From NCBI GenBank assembly GCA_963806015.1, contig CAWDWM010000010.1:1-64000 (forward strand): a DNA stretch of 64,000 bases, read 5' to 3'. Shown one piece after another: positions 52,188 through 61,294 of the stretch (the stretch's first letter is position 1; each line of letters begins with the position of its first letter). A program made the position numbers and the translations under genes. Origin of the DNA: JAOPZW01 sp963806015. GTDB taxonomy: Bacteria; Actinomycetota; Thermoleophilia; Solirubrobacterales; Solirubrobacteraceae. The notes under the pieces are model-generated. The model worked only from the letters and a program-made list of their open reading frames with translations. It was not told the DNA's origin and made no database searches.

Positions 52188-55100
52188 ATGACGCTCAGGA
52201 CCAAGATCCTGCCCGCACCCGTGGCACCCGCGGCGCTCCCGCGCGCCGTGCTGCAGGGGCGCCTGGACGAGGCCCTGCAGCGCCGGCTGACCACGGTGGT
52301 CGCGGGAGCCGGCTTCGGCAAGTCGGCGCTCCTGGCGGCCTGGGCCCAGCGCCACGACGTCGCCTGGTACACCCTCGGGGCCGAGGATGCGGCGCTGTCC
52401 ACCGTCGGCCCGGGCCTCGTCGACGCGCTGCGCCTGCGCGTGCCCGATCTGCCCGTCGACCTGGCGGCGACGCCCGGCTCGGCGCGCGGTCCCGACGCCA
52501 GCGCCGACGAGGGTGCGCGCGCCGACGCCTTCGCCGCCGCGCTGTCGGAGGCGCTGCAGGAGCGCCTGCGCGGGCCGCTGGCGCTCGTCCTCGACGACCT
52601 CCACGCGCTCGCCCCCGAGGGCGCCGCGATGCGAGCGGTCGAGGCGCTCTGCCGCCAGGCGCCCGCGGCCCTGCACGTCGTGCTCGCGGCGCGGACCGAG
52701 CCGCCGTTCTCGATCGACCGCCTGCGCGGTCAGGGCCAGGTCCTCGAGCTCGGTGGCGCCGACCTCGCCTTCGATGCCGACGAGGTCCGTGCGGTGCTCG
52801 CGGCCGAGCTCGACGGCGACGCGCGCGAGCTCGGCGCGACGCTGCACACGGTCACCGAGGGCTGGCCCGCGGCGGTGCGCCTCTCCTGCGAGGCGATGCG
52901 CGGGCTCCAGGCGGCGCAGCGCGGCGCGGCGGTCGAGCGCCTGCGCCGGCCCGGCGGCGCGCTGTTCGGCTACCTGGCGCGCGAGGTGCTGGCGCAGGAG
53001 GCGCCGCGCGTGCGCGAGCTGGTGCGCGTCGCCGCGCCGCTGGAGCGGGTCCATCCCGAGCTGTGCGCCGCGCTCGGGGTCGAGGGGGCGCCCGATGCGC
53101 TCGGCTCGCTCGCGCGCCGCGGGCTGTTCGCCGAGAGCGACCCGGACGGCTGGTTCGCGCCGACGGGCCTGATGCGCGACGTCGCGCTGGCCTCGCTGCC
53201 GCACGCGGAGGAGGATCTGCGCCACCTGCACGCCCGCGCGGCCGCGTGGTACGCGGAGCACGGCGAACCCGCGCTGGCGCTGCGCTCGCTGCGGGCGTTC
53301 GGCGACGACGCCGCCACCGCCCGGCTGCTGGCCGGGCACGGAGCGGCGCTGCTGCGCGAGGGGGCCGTCGACGCGGTCGTCGAGGCGGGCGAAGCGATGC
53401 CCGCCGAGCGGCGCGACGCGGCGCTCGAGCGCCTGCTGGGCGAGGCCCACCAGCTGCGCGGCGACTGGGACGAGGCGCTGGCGTGCCTCGACCGGGCGGC
53501 GGGCGCCGCGCGGACGATCGATCCGGGATTGGCGTGGCGCATCGGCCTCATCCACCACCTGCGCGGGCACCTCGACGCCGCGCTGGAGGCCTACCGGCGC
53601 GGCGACGACGCCGGCGAGCCGTCGGGCGACGCAGCGCTGCTGTACGCCTGGCACGCCAGCGCCCACTGGCTGCGCGGCGACGCCGGCGCCTGTCGCGCCC
53701 TGGCCACGCGCGCGCACGAGGTGGCCCTGGCCAGCGGCGAGGACCGCGCGCTGGCGGCGGCCCACACGGTGCTGGCCATGCTCGCGGCGCTCGAGGGCGA
53801 TCGCGCCGGCAACGACGCCCACTACCTGCGCGCCCTCGACCACGCCGAGCGCGCCGGCGACGTGCTGCAGATCATCCGCATCCGCGTCAACCGGGGCTCG
53901 CGCAACCTGGAGGAGGGCGCCTACGCGGCCGCCATCGTCGAGCTCGACCTCGCCATCCGCCTCGCCGACCTGGGCGGTTTCGGGGCCTTCCGCGCGCTGG
54001 CCCTGACCAACCGCGGCGAGTCGCGGCTGCGCCTCGGCCACCTGGAGGAGGCGATCGCCGACCTCGACGCCGCGCGCCTGATCTACCAGCGCCTGGGCTC
54101 CGACGACGTCGCCTACCCGCTGGGCATCCTGGGCGACGTCTACCGCGAGCGCGGTGACGCGGCGCTCGCCCGCGCGGCATATGAGGAGGCGGCGCGCCGC
54201 GGCGACGCCATGGGCGACCTGCAGGCGCTCGTCCCCTCGCTCGCGGGCCTGGCGCGCGTCCTCGCCGGCGATGACCCCGAGCAGGCGAGCGCCCTCGCCC
54301 AGCGCGCGGCGGGGTTCGGGGCCGGCATGGGCGTGGCCGCCGCCCTGCTCGCCGTCGGCCACGTCGCGCTGGCCGCGTCCGACCGCGCGGGCGCGGCGCG
54401 GGCGGCCGCCCAGGCCGGGGCGGCGGCCCGCGGGCGCCGCGACCGCGCCCGGATGGCCGAGGCGCTCGAGCTCGAGGGCCTGGCGGCCGCGACCGAGGGC
54501 GCGCGCCACGCGGCGCTCGAGCAGGCCGTCGCGATCTGGCACGAGCTCGGCAACCCCCTGGGTGAGGCACGCGCCCAGCTGGCCCTCGCCCTGACGCTGC
54601 CCGGCGGCCGCGGCGCGGCCGCGGCGCGCGAGGCCGAGGCGCGCCTGCGCGAGCTCGGTGCGCGCCCGCAGCGGGCCGTCCGCGGGGACGCCGCCGCGGC
54701 GGCCCCGCTGGCCATCGAGGCGCTCGGGCGCTTTCGTGTCCTGCGCGACGGTGTGCCGGTGCCGCGCTCGGCGTGGCGCTCGCGCAAGGCGCGCGACCTG
54801 CTGAAGATCCTCGTGGCCCGTCACGGGCGCCCGGTGTCGCGCGACGCGCTCATCGAGGCGCTGTGGCCCGAGGAGGACCCGGCACGCTGCGCCAATCGCC
54901 TGTCGGTGGCTCTCAGCACGCTGCGCGCCGTGCTCGACGCGCAGCGGCGCCTGCACCCCGACCACTTCGTCCTCTCCAGCGCCGGGGCGGTGTCGCTGGA
55001 CCTCGACCACGTCGCAGTCGACCTCGAGGCCTTCCTGCGCGAGGCGGCGGCGGGGCTCGCGCTGCACCACGAGGGCCTCGCGGAGCCGGCGCACGCGCGG

Positions 55101-55445
55101 CTGGCGGCCGCGGAGGCCGCCTACGCCGGCGATCTCCTGGAGGAGGACCTCTACGAGGAATGGGCGGTGGCGGCGCGCGAGCAGGCGCGCGACATGTACG
55201 TCCGTGTGGCCCGCTGCCTGGCCGCCGACGCGCACGCCGCCGGCGACCACGACGGCGCCGTGCGCCTGCTGCTGCGCGTGCTCGAACGCGACGCCTACGA
55301 CGAGGAGGCCCACCTCGCGCTCGTCCACGCCCTGATCGAGGCGGGCCGTCACGGGGAGGCCCGCCGGGCCTTCGGCGTCTATCGCGGGCGCATGGACGAG
55401 GTCGGCGTCGAGCCCGCCTCGTTCCCGGCCTCGGCGCCTGTTTAA
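52188..55445 (+). CDS. MalT/SARP-type transcriptional regulator with ATPase, TPR and BTAD domains
   Basis: 1085 aa. NTPase domain: Walker A 'GAGFGKSALLAAW' (about 40-52), Walker B 'LALVLDDLHAL' (about 133-143), then the helical region of STAND ATPases, a long TPR array (about 400-800), and at the C-terminus an OmpR-like DNA-binding domain 'IEALGRFRVLRDGVPVPRSAWRSRKARDLLKILVARHGRPVSRDALIEALWP' with a bacterial transcriptional activator domain ('YAGDLLEEDLYEEWAVAAREQARDMY'). Large SARP-type regulators respond to nucleotides or partner proteins. ATG 52188 is preferred over TTG 52170. Targets unknown. Confidence 0.9.
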   Translation: MTLRTKILPAPVAPAALPRAVLQGRLDEALQRRLTTVVAGAGFGKSALLAAWAQRHDVAWYTLGAEDAALSTVGPGLVDALRLRVPDLPVDLAATPGSARGPDASADEGARADAFAAALSEALQERLRGPLALVLDDLHALAPEGAAMRAVEALCRQAPAALHVVLAARTEPPFSIDRLRGQGQVLELGGADLAFDADEVRAVLAAELDGDARELGATLHTVTEGWPAAVRLSCEAMRGLQAAQRGAAVERLRRPGGALFGYLAREVLAQEAPRVRELVRVAAPLERVHPELCAALGVEGAPDALGSLARRGLFAESDPDGWFAPTGLMRDVALASLPHAEEDLRHLHARAAAWYAEHGEPALALRSLRAFGDDAATARLLAGHGAALLREGAVDAVVEAGEAMPAERRDAALERLLGEAHQLRGDWDEALACLDRAAGAARTIDPGLAWRIGLIHHLRGHLDAALEAYRRGDDAGEPSGDAALLYAWHASAHWLRGDAGACRALATRAHEVALASGEDRALAAAHTVLAMLAALEGDRAGNDAHYLRALDHAERAGDVLQIIRIRVNRGSRNLEEGAYAAAIVELDLAIRLADLGGFGAFRALALTNRGESRLRLGHLEEAIADLDAARLIYQRLGSDDVAYPLGILGDVYRERGDAALARAAYEEAARRGDAMGDLQALVPSLAGLARVLAGDDPEQASALAQRAAGFGAGMGVAAALLAVGHVALAASDRAGAARAAAQAGAAARGRRDRARMAEALELEGLAAATEGARHAALEQAVAIWHELGNPLGEARAQLALALTLPGGRGAAAAREAEARLRELGARPQRAVRGDAAAAAPLAIEALGRFRVLRDGVPVPRSAWRSRKARDLLKILVARHGRPVSRDALIEALWPEEDPARCANRLSVALSTLRAVLDAQRRLHPDHFVLSSAGAVSLDLDHVAVDLEAFLREAAAGLALHHEGLAEPAHARLAAAEAAYAGDLLEEDLYEEWAVAAREQARDMYVRVARCLAADAHAAGDHDGAVRLLLRVLERDAYDEEAHLALVHALIEAGRHGEARRAFGVYRGRMDEVGVEPASFPASAPV

Positions 55446-55460
55446 GGCGGTTCGAACCCG

Positions 55461-55481
55461 CGGGCGCGAGCATCGCGCCCG
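55461..55481 (+). promoter_or_regulatory. Perfect 9-bp hairpin touching the ATG of the 70-aa gene
   Basis: CGGGCGCGA (55461-55469) and TCGCGCCCG (55473-55481) with a 3-base loop. The ATG begins at 55482. It may end the regulator transcript or mask translation of the small gene. Confidence 0.6.
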
Positions 55482-55694
55482 ATGGAGACCTTCCTCGTCC
55501 GTGTGTGGGTTCCGGCGGAGCCGATGGAGTCCGACGCGGCTCCGAAGTTGCAAGGACTCGCGCAGCACGTCCGCTCCGGCGTGGCGACCGCGTTCACCGA
55601 AAGCGAGCAGCTCTGCGCCTGGCTCGGCGCCATGGCGGCGGAGCAGCGGGGGGTGGGCAAGCGCGCGACGGCGGCCGAGGGGAGCCATCCCTGA
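55482..55694 (+). CDS. Small hypothetical protein, 70 aa
   Basis: 'METFLVRVWVPAEPMESDAAPKLQGLAQHVRSGVATAFTESEQLCAWLGAM' resembles short actinobacterial proteins found after LuxR/SARP-type regulators (pattern FLVRVW..., LxGxxxHVxSG..., F...xELxxWL). No characterised function. The gene has no Shine-Dalgarno; it is enclosed by two perfect hairpins (55461-55481 and 55707-55735), so it is probably a separately controlled unit. Balanced composition supports it as real. Confidence 0.7.
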   Translation: METFLVRVWVPAEPMESDAAPKLQGLAQHVRSGVATAFTESEQLCAWLGAMAAEQRGVGKRATAAEGSHP

Positions 55695-55706
55695 GGGGGC
55701 TACCTG

Positions 55707-55735
55707 GGGCCGGGGTCGCCGCGCGACCCCGGCCC
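55707..55735 (+). terminator. Very strong terminator-like hairpin
   Basis: Perfect 13-bp arms GGGCCGGGGTCGC (55707-55719) and GCGACCCCGGCCC (55723-55735) with a 3-base loop, 12 bases after the small gene's stop and before the yqeY promoter. Confidence 0.75.
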
Positions 55736-55774
55736 GCAGGCTTGTGGCGCGGGCGAGGTGCGCGCCGACGGTCG

Positions 55775-55780
55775 TATCAT
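55775..55780 (+). promoter_or_regulatory. -10 box TATCAT of the yqeY-phoH-ybeY-era operon
   Basis: Seven bases before GTG 55788, so transcription should begin on the start codon. Confidence 0.55.
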
Positions 55781-55787
55781 CGACTCA

Positions 55788-56219
55788 GTGGAATTGGCCG
55801 ACAGGGTCAAGCAGGATCTCACCGTGGCGATGAAGGCGGGCGAGAAGGGCCGTGTCTCGGCCCTGCGCCTCGTCCTGTCCGAGCTGCAGAAGGCCGCCAA
55901 GGAGGGTGACGGCGACGAGCTCGCCGTGCTGCGCCGCGAGCGCAAGCGCCGCCACGAGTCGGCCACCGCCTTTCGCGACGGCGGCCGCCCCGAGCTGGCC
56001 GAGGCCGAGGAGGCCGAGGCGCAGGTCATCGAGGCCTATCTGCCGGCCGAGCTCTCCGACCACGAGCTGCGCGCGATCGTCTCCGCGGCGGTGGCCGAGA
56101 CGGGGGCGAGCTCGCCCAGGGACATGGGCCAGGTCATGAAGGCGTCGATGGCGCGCGTCGCCGGCCGCGCCGACGGCAAGCGCGTCTCCGCGCTGGCTCA
56201 GGAGGCACTGCGCAGCTGA
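55788..56219 (+). CDS. yqeY: GatB/YqeY-domain protein
   Basis: 143 aa from GTG. 'RVKQDLTVAMKAGEKGRVSALRLVLSELQKAAKEG', 'LRRERKRRHESATAFRDGGRPELAEAEEAEAQVIEAYLPAELSDHELRAIV' and 'DMGQVMKASMARVAGRADGKRVSALAQEAL' are the YqeY signature. It resembles the tRNA-binding tail of GatB and may help tRNA amidation; its exact role is unsettled. The stop overlaps the phoH ATG. Confidence 0.92.
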   Translation: MELADRVKQDLTVAMKAGEKGRVSALRLVLSELQKAAKEGDGDELAVLRRERKRRHESATAFRDGGRPELAEAEEAEAQVIEAYLPAELSDHELRAIVSAAVAETGASSPRDMGQVMKASMARVAGRADGKRVSALAQEALRS

Positions 56220-57202
56220 TGCGCCGCCAGCTCGAGGTCTCCAACGAGGTGGCCGCCGCCCTCAGCGGCTCCAACGACCAGATCCTGCGCGCGCTCGAGG
56301 CCCACGTCGACTGCGAGCTGTTCCTGCGCGGCAACGTCATCACCCTCGACGGCGAGGCCGAGGCGGTGGCGGCCGCCGCGGTGGTGGTCCGCGAGCTGTC
56401 CGACCTCATCGAGCAGGGCCACGAGATCGCCGAAGGGACGATCGCCGCGGTGACCGACGCGCTCGACCAGCACGAGTCCCCCGCCGAGGTGCTCGAGGAC
56501 GTCGTCTGGCGCCACCGCTCGACCCGGGTCGCGCCCAAGACGGTCAACCAGAAGCGTTACGTCGATTCGATCCGGCGCAACACCATCACCTTCGGGATCG
56601 GCCCCGCCGGCACCGGCAAGACCTTCCTGGCGGTGGCGATGGCCGCCGCCGCGCTCAGCCGCCGCGAGGTCAACCGCATCATCCTCACCCGCCCCGCGGT
56701 CGAGGCGGGCGAGCGGCTGGGCTTCCTGCCCGGCGACCTCATGGCCAAGATCGACCCGTACCTGCGCCCGCTGTTCGACGCGCTGCACGACATGATCGAC
56801 CCCGAGAAGGTCGCCACCCACCTCGAGCGCAACGTGATCGAGGTGGCGCCGCTGGCCTTCATGCGCGGGCGCACGCTCAACGACTCGTTCGTGATCCTCG
56901 ACGAGGCGCAGAACACGAGTCCCGAGCAGATGAAGATGTTCCTCACGCGCCTGGGCTTCAACTCCAAGATGGTCATCACCGGCGACATCACCCAGATCGA
57001 CCTGCCGCGCGACCAGCGCTCCGGCCTGGTGGTGGTAAGCGAGATCCTCGGCGCGGTCGAGGGCGTCGAGTTCGTGCGCTTCGGCGGCGCCGACGTGGTG
57101 CGCCACCGCCTCGTGCAGCGCATCGTCGAGGCCTACGACGAGCACTCCGAGCGCGCCACGCCGGAGCTGCGCCCCGCCCAGCCCGATCGCCGCCGGGCCT
57201 AG
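56219..57202 (+). CDS. phoH: PhoH-like ATPase
   Basis: 327 aa. N-terminal KH-like segment, Walker A 'GPAGTGKTFLAVAMA' (about 122-136), 'RPAVEAGERLGFLPGD', Walker B 'FVILDEAQNTSPEQMKMFLTRLG' and 'GDITQIDLP'. PhoH proteins are RNA-linked ATPases; next to ybeY they are tied to rRNA processing. It overlaps yqeY and is followed by ybeY after 12 bases. Confidence 0.95.
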   Translation: MRRQLEVSNEVAAALSGSNDQILRALEAHVDCELFLRGNVITLDGEAEAVAAAAVVVRELSDLIEQGHEIAEGTIAAVTDALDQHESPAEVLEDVVWRHRSTRVAPKTVNQKRYVDSIRRNTITFGIGPAGTGKTFLAVAMAAAALSRREVNRIILTRPAVEAGERLGFLPGDLMAKIDPYLRPLFDALHDMIDPEKVATHLERNVIEVAPLAFMRGRTLNDSFVILDEAQNTSPEQMKMFLTRLGFNSKMVITGDITQIDLPRDQRSGLVVVSEILGAVEGVEFVRFGGADVVRHRLVQRIVEAYDEHSERATPELRPAQPDRRRA

Positions 57203-57214
57203 AGGGCCGTCAGC

Positions 57215-57598
57215 ATGCTCGAGGTCGAGGTCATCGGCGACGGCGGCGCCGGAGCGCCATCGCCCGCGGAGGTCGAGCGCATGGTCGGCATCGCCTTCGC
57301 CTCGGCCGGCGTCGCGGAGGGCCACGTCGCGGTCGAGTACGTCGGTGCCGACCGGATCGCCTCCCTGAACCGCGAGTTCCGCGGGCGCCCGGAGCCGACC
57401 GACGTGCTGTCCTTCCCGGTCGACGGCGACGGGCCCGCGGCCGGCCCCCGCGAGCTGGGCGACATCGTGATCTGCCCGGCGCACACCGAGGACCTGCGCG
57501 AGGCCGTGCTGCACGGCGCCCTGCACCTCACCGGCATGGACCACGAGACCGACGACGGCGAGATGCTCGCGCTGCAGGCCGAGCTGCTGACGTGGTAG
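57215..57598 (+). CDS. ybeY: Endoribonuclease YbeY
   Basis: 127 aa. The zinc motif 'HGALHLTGMDHETDD' (HGxLHLxGxDH) is intact, and 'PTDVLSFPVD' plus 'LGDIVICP' are typical. It trims the 3' end of 16S rRNA and takes part in ribosome quality control. The last bases overlap the era GTG. Confidence 0.96.
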   Translation: MLEVEVIGDGGAGAPSPAEVERMVGIAFASAGVAEGHVAVEYVGADRIASLNREFRGRPEPTDVLSFPVDGDGPAAGPRELGDIVICPAHTEDLREAVLHGALHLTGMDHETDDGEMLALQAELLTW

Positions 57599-58488
57599 CG
57601 CCGACGGTCACCCGCGCGGGCTTCGTGGCGCTCGCCGGCCGTCCGAACGTGGGCAAGTCGACGCTGGTCAACGGCATGGTCGGGCGCAAGGTGGCGATCG
57701 TCTCGGACAAGCCCCAGACGACGCGACGGGCGATCCGCGGGGTCTCCAGCACGGCGGACACGCAGCTGGTGCTCGTCGACCTCCCGGGCGTGCAGCGGCC
57801 CCGCGACGCGCTGACCGAGCGCATGCAGCACCGCGTGGAGTCCGAGATGGCCGAGTCGGATGCCGCGCTGTTCGTCATCAACGCCGAGGAGGGCGTGGGC
57901 CCCGGCGAGCGCTTCATCGCCGGAGCGCTGCGCGGCGCCGGCGTGCCCGTGGTCATCGCGGTCAACAAGGTCGACCGGCTGGACCGTTCGCATACCCTGC
58001 AGGCCCTGACCGACGCCGCGGCACTCGACATCGCTGACGAGATCTTCCCCGTGAGCGCCCGCACCGGCCGCGGCGTCGCCGCGCTGCGCGGGCACCTCGC
58101 GGCGCTCATGCCCGCCGGCCCGTTCCTCTTCCCCGCCCAGGAGAGCTCCGACCAGCCGCGCGACGTGCTGATGGCCGAGCTCGTGCGCGAGCAGGTGCTG
58201 CGCCGGACCTTCCAGGAGGTCCCGCACGCCGTCGAGGTGGTGATCGACGACGTCGAGGAGCGCGAGGATGGGCTGACCCTTGTGCGCGCGCTCGTGTGGG
58301 TGGAGGCCGAGTCGCAGAAGGGGATCCTCATCGGCGCGGGTGGGCGGATGATCAAGGCGGTGGGCACCGCCGCCCGGCGCGAGCTCGAGCGCGAGCTGGG
58401 TACGCGCGTGCACCTGGACCTGTCGGTACGTGTACGGCGCGGCTGGCGCGGGGATGACGCACTCCTGGACCGGTTGGGCATCGAATGA
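57592..58488 (+). CDS. era: GTPase Era
   Basis: 298 aa from GTG 57592. G1 'GRPNVGKST', effector region 'SDKPQTTRRAIRG', G3 'DLPGV', G4 'NKVD', and a C-terminal KH domain ('QKGILIGAGGRMIKAVGTAARRELERELG') that binds the 3' end of 16S rRNA. It is a 30S assembly checkpoint protein. Overlaps ybeY and the following peptidase gene. Confidence 0.97.
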   Translation: MVAPTVTRAGFVALAGRPNVGKSTLVNGMVGRKVAIVSDKPQTTRRAIRGVSSTADTQLVLVDLPGVQRPRDALTERMQHRVESEMAESDAALFVINAEEGVGPGERFIAGALRGAGVPVVIAVNKVDRLDRSHTLQALTDAAALDIADEIFPVSARTGRGVAALRGHLAALMPAGPFLFPAQESSDQPRDVLMAELVREQVLRRTFQEVPHAVEVVIDDVEEREDGLTLVRALVWVEAESQKGILIGAGGRMIKAVGTAARRELERELGTRVHLDLSVRVRRGWRGDDALLDRLGIE

Positions 58489-59189
58489 CAGGCGCGATCG
58501 TGGCCATGGGCGGCGGGGGCTTCTCCGAGGAGCCCGACAACCCGCTTCTGGACGGCTTCGTCCTGGGCCTCGCCCGGCGCGAGCACCCGCGCGTGTGCTT
58601 CCTCGGCACGGCCAGCGGCGACGCCGACAGCTACGTCGCTCGCTTCTACCGCGCCTTCGTCGACCACGACTGCTACCCCTCGGACCTGGCGCTCTTCAAC
58701 CGCGAGGTCGCCGATCTGCGCCGCTTCGTCCTCGAGCAGGACGTGATCTACGTCGGCGGGGGCAACACCGCGTCGTTGCTGGCGGTGTGGCGCGCGCACG
58801 GCCTCGACACGATCCTGCAGGATGCACTCGCCGGCGGCGCCGTCCTGTGCGGCGTGAGCGCCGGGATGAACTGCTGGTTCGAGGCCTCGGTCACCGACTC
58901 CTTCGGGCCCGCCCTCGCGCCGCTCGACGACGGCCTCGGCTTCATCGTCGGCAGCGCGTGCCCGCACTACGACGCCGACGAGCATCGCCGTCCGATCTAT
59001 CACCGCCTGGTGGCCGCGGGATTTCCCGCCGGGTTCGCAGCCGACGACGGCGTCGCGCTGCATTTCGCCGACGCGGAGGAGCTCGTCGAGGTGGTGGCGT
59101 CGCGCGAGGGCGCACGCGGCTACCGCGTCGAACGGCGCCCCGACGGCGCCGCCGTCGAGATTCCGCTGCCCACGCGCTATCTCTGGTGA
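58485..59189 (+). CDS. Peptidase E / cyanophycinase-like serine peptidase (S51)
   Basis: 234 aa. Nucleophile Ser in 'LCGVSAGMNCWFE', preceded by 'IYVGGGNTASLLAVW' and followed by 'CPHYDADEHRRP' with the His/Asp residues of the S51 fold. Family members cleave Asp-X dipeptides or cyanophycin-like beta-Asp-Arg. It is translationally coupled to era (ATGA). No cyanophycin synthetase is nearby, so a dipeptidase role is more likely. Confidence 0.9.
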   Translation: MTGAIVAMGGGGFSEEPDNPLLDGFVLGLARREHPRVCFLGTASGDADSYVARFYRAFVDHDCYPSDLALFNREVADLRRFVLEQDVIYVGGGNTASLLAVWRAHGLDTILQDALAGGAVLCGVSAGMNCWFEASVTDSFGPALAPLDDGLGFIVGSACPHYDADEHRRPIYHRLVAAGFPAGFAADDGVALHFADAEELVEVVASREGARGYRVERRPDGAAVEIPLPTRYLW

Positions 59190-59222
59190 GCGACGTTTGA
59201 TGACCTCCTAAGGGTCGTTTGA

Positions 59223-59239
59223 CCCCCGCTGGGCGGGGG
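59223..59239 (+). terminator. Terminator-like hairpin after the yqeY-era-peptidase operon
   Basis: CCCCCGC and GCGGGGG with a 3-base loop, 33 bases after the peptidase stop. Confidence 0.5.
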
Positions 59240-59294
59240 TAGCGCCGAAGTCACGGGGGGGAGGAGAGAGACCCGTGATGGGGAGGGATTGCCT

Positions 59295-59654
59295 GTGTCC
59301 ACTTCGGCGGACCCCGACTGGGCGGCGCTTGCGCGCAGCCCCCGTTTTCGTGAGCTGATGGCGAGCCGGAGGCGCTTCCTCGTCGCCGGCACGGCCTTCT
59401 ACTCGCTGTACTTCCTGGCCTACCTGTGCCTGCTCGGCTTCGCGCCGGACACCATGGGCAAGTACCTCTTCGGCAGCGTGAGCTACGCGCTGGCGGGTGG
59501 GATGAGCCTCGTGCTGCTGGCCTTCGTCATGGCCTTCCTGCACGCGCGCAAGTCCGGGGAATGGGAGCGGATGGCAGCACGCCGTCCTCGCCGGCGCCGA
59601 GCCCCGCGAGGCGCGGTTCACAAGGCGCCGGCGCATGAAGGGAGCATCCGATGA
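59295..59654 (+). CDS. DUF485 membrane protein
   Basis: 119 aa from GTG 59295 with a ggaggga site 7 bases upstream. 'LARSPRFRELMASRRRFLVAGTAFYSLYFLAYLCLLGFAPDTMGKYLFGSVSYALAGGMSLVLLAFVMAFLHARKS' has two membrane helices and is the DUF485 signature (YjcH-like). It almost always precedes an acetate-type symporter, as here, and is probably its accessory subunit. ATGA overlap with the symporter gene. Confidence 0.92.
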   Translation: MSTSADPDWAALARSPRFRELMASRRRFLVAGTAFYSLYFLAYLCLLGFAPDTMGKYLFGSVSYALAGGMSLVLLAFVMAFLHARKSGEWERMAARRPRRRRAPRGAVHKAPAHEGSIR

Positions 59655-61294
59655 CCACCACGCTCGCCGCCATCGGCGACTTCAACGGGCTGGCCGTCGC
59701 GATCTTCGCGGTCGTCCTCGCCACGACGCTCGTCATCACCTGGTGGGCCGCCAAGCGCAATCGCAGCGCGACCGACTTCTACACCGCCGGGCGCGGCGTG
59801 GCCGGCGCCTTCAACGGCATCGCCACCGCGGGCGACTACCTCTCGGCCTCGACCTTCCTGGGCTACGCCGGCCTCATGTACCTGTTCGGCTTCGACGGCT
59901 GGATCATCGGCCTGGGGGCGATGCTCTCGTTCCTGCCCGTCCTCTACCTGCTGGCCGACCGGATGCGCAACGCCGGCAAGTTCACGGTGGCCGACGTGCT
60001 CAGCTACCGCCTGCGCCGCCGCCCGGTGCGGATCGCCGTCGCGATCAACACGCTGCTCATCTGCGGCATCTACCTCACCGCCCAGCTGGTGGGCGCCGGC
60101 TCGCTGATCGAGGCCCTGGCCGGCATCAGCTTCACCCCGGCCGTCCTCATCTGCGGGATCTTCATGGTCGTCTACGTCGTCTTCGGCGGCATGCTCGCCA
60201 CGACGTGGGTGCAGATCATCAAGGCCGGGATGCTGATGACCGCCGGCGTCATCATCAGCGTCGCCGTGCTGGCCAAGTTCAACTTCAGCCCCTCCGAGCT
60301 GCTCAACAAGGCGGCGGCCGAGCACCCCGAGGGCAAGGCGATCCTCGGCCCCGGCACCTATCTGACGACGCCGGCGCTGGTCATCTCCACCGGGCTGACG
60401 ATCTTCATCGGCACGGCCGGCCTGCCGCACATCCTCATGCGCTTCTTCACCGTGCCCGACTCGAAGGCCGCGCGCGTCTCGGTGGTGTGGACGATCAGCA
60501 TCATCGCCGTGTTCACCGCGCTCGTGACCGTGATGGGCTTCGGGGCCCGCGCGATCCTGGGCGGCGGCGCCGAGGAGGCCGTCGGCAAGGGCGGCAACCT
60601 GGCCGCGCCGCTGCTGGCGCAGAGCCTCGGCGGCGGGGAGGGCACCACCGGCGGCGACGTCGCGCTGGCGCTGTTCTCGGCCGCGGCCTTCGCCACCATC
60701 CTGGCGGTGGTGGCCGGCCCCGTCATCGCGGCTTCGGGGGCCATCGCGCACGATCTGTGGGCCAACCTCAGCGGCCGCGAGGACGAGGAGTCCGAGCGCA
60801 AGGTGGCGCGCATCGCCGCCGTCGGCGTCGGCGTCGCGGCGATCGTCGGGACGCTGCTCGTGGGCACCGGCTTCAACGTCACGGTGCTCGTCAGCATGGC
60901 CTTCGTGTTCGCGGCCAGCGCCAACTTCCCGCCGCTGATCCTCGCCCTGACCTGGCGGCGCTTCAACACCACGGGCGCGCTGGTGGGCGTCGCGTTCGGC
61001 ATCGTGGCCTCGGTGGTCATGATCGTCCTCAGCCCGCCGGTATGGCCGGGGCCGGACTCGCAGGGGTCGCCGTCGTCGCTCACCTTCCCGGGCCTCGTGA
61101 CGATCCCGATCGGCTTGCTCGGCTGCTGGCTGGGCACGATGCTGGGCAAGGCCGACAGCGCGGACGAGCGCTCGTTCGACGAGCTGCTCGTGCGCTCGGA
61201 GACCGGTTTGGGAGCCGAGGGCGGCCCCGCGCTGCGGCCCCGCCGCGGCCGGGCGCCCGCGGTCGAGGAGCCCGTGCGCGAGCCGGTGGGCTAG
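59651..61294 (+). CDS. actP: Cation/acetate symporter ActP-like (SSS family)
   Basis: 547 aa, 13 helices. 'DFYTAGRGVAGAFNGIATAGDYLSASTFLGYAGLMYLFGFDG' (about 38-80) contains the sodium-site region of solute:sodium symporters; 'GLTIFIGTAGLPHILMRFFTVPDSKAARVSVVWT' is typical of ActP. It imports acetate or similar short carboxylates with a cation. The charged C-tail of about 50 residues is extra. Its end overlaps the convergent ArsA-like gene by 4 bases. Confidence 0.9.
   Translation: MTTTLAAIGDFNGLAVAIFAVVLATTLVITWWAAKRNRSATDFYTAGRGVAGAFNGIATAGDYLSASTFLGYAGLMYLFGFDGWIIGLGAMLSFLPVLYLLADRMRNAGKFTVADVLSYRLRRRPVRIAVAINTLLICGIYLTAQLVGAGSLIEALAGISFTPAVLICGIFMVVYVVFGGMLATTWVQIIKAGMLMTAGVIISVAVLAKFNFSPSELLNKAAAEHPEGKAILGPGTYLTTPALVISTGLTIFIGTAGLPHILMRFFTVPDSKAARVSVVWTISIIAVFTALVTVMGFGARAILGGGAEEAVGKGGNLAAPLLAQSLGGGEGTTGGDVALALFSAAAFATILAVVAGPVIAASGAIAHDLWANLSGREDEESERKVARIAAVGVGVAAIVGTLLVGTGFNVTVLVSMAFVFAASANFPPLILALTWRRFNTTGALVGVAFGIVASVVMIVLSPPVWPGPDSQGSPSSLTFPGLVTIPIGLLGCWLGTMLGKADSADERSFDELLVRSETGLGAEGGPALRPRRGRAPAVEEPVREPVG

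Noticed and set aside
51444..55688. 1414-aa antisense open frame opposite the SARP gene
   Set aside because: Same reason: shadow frame with no domain and with the real gene showing Walker, TPR and BTAD motifs on the other strand.
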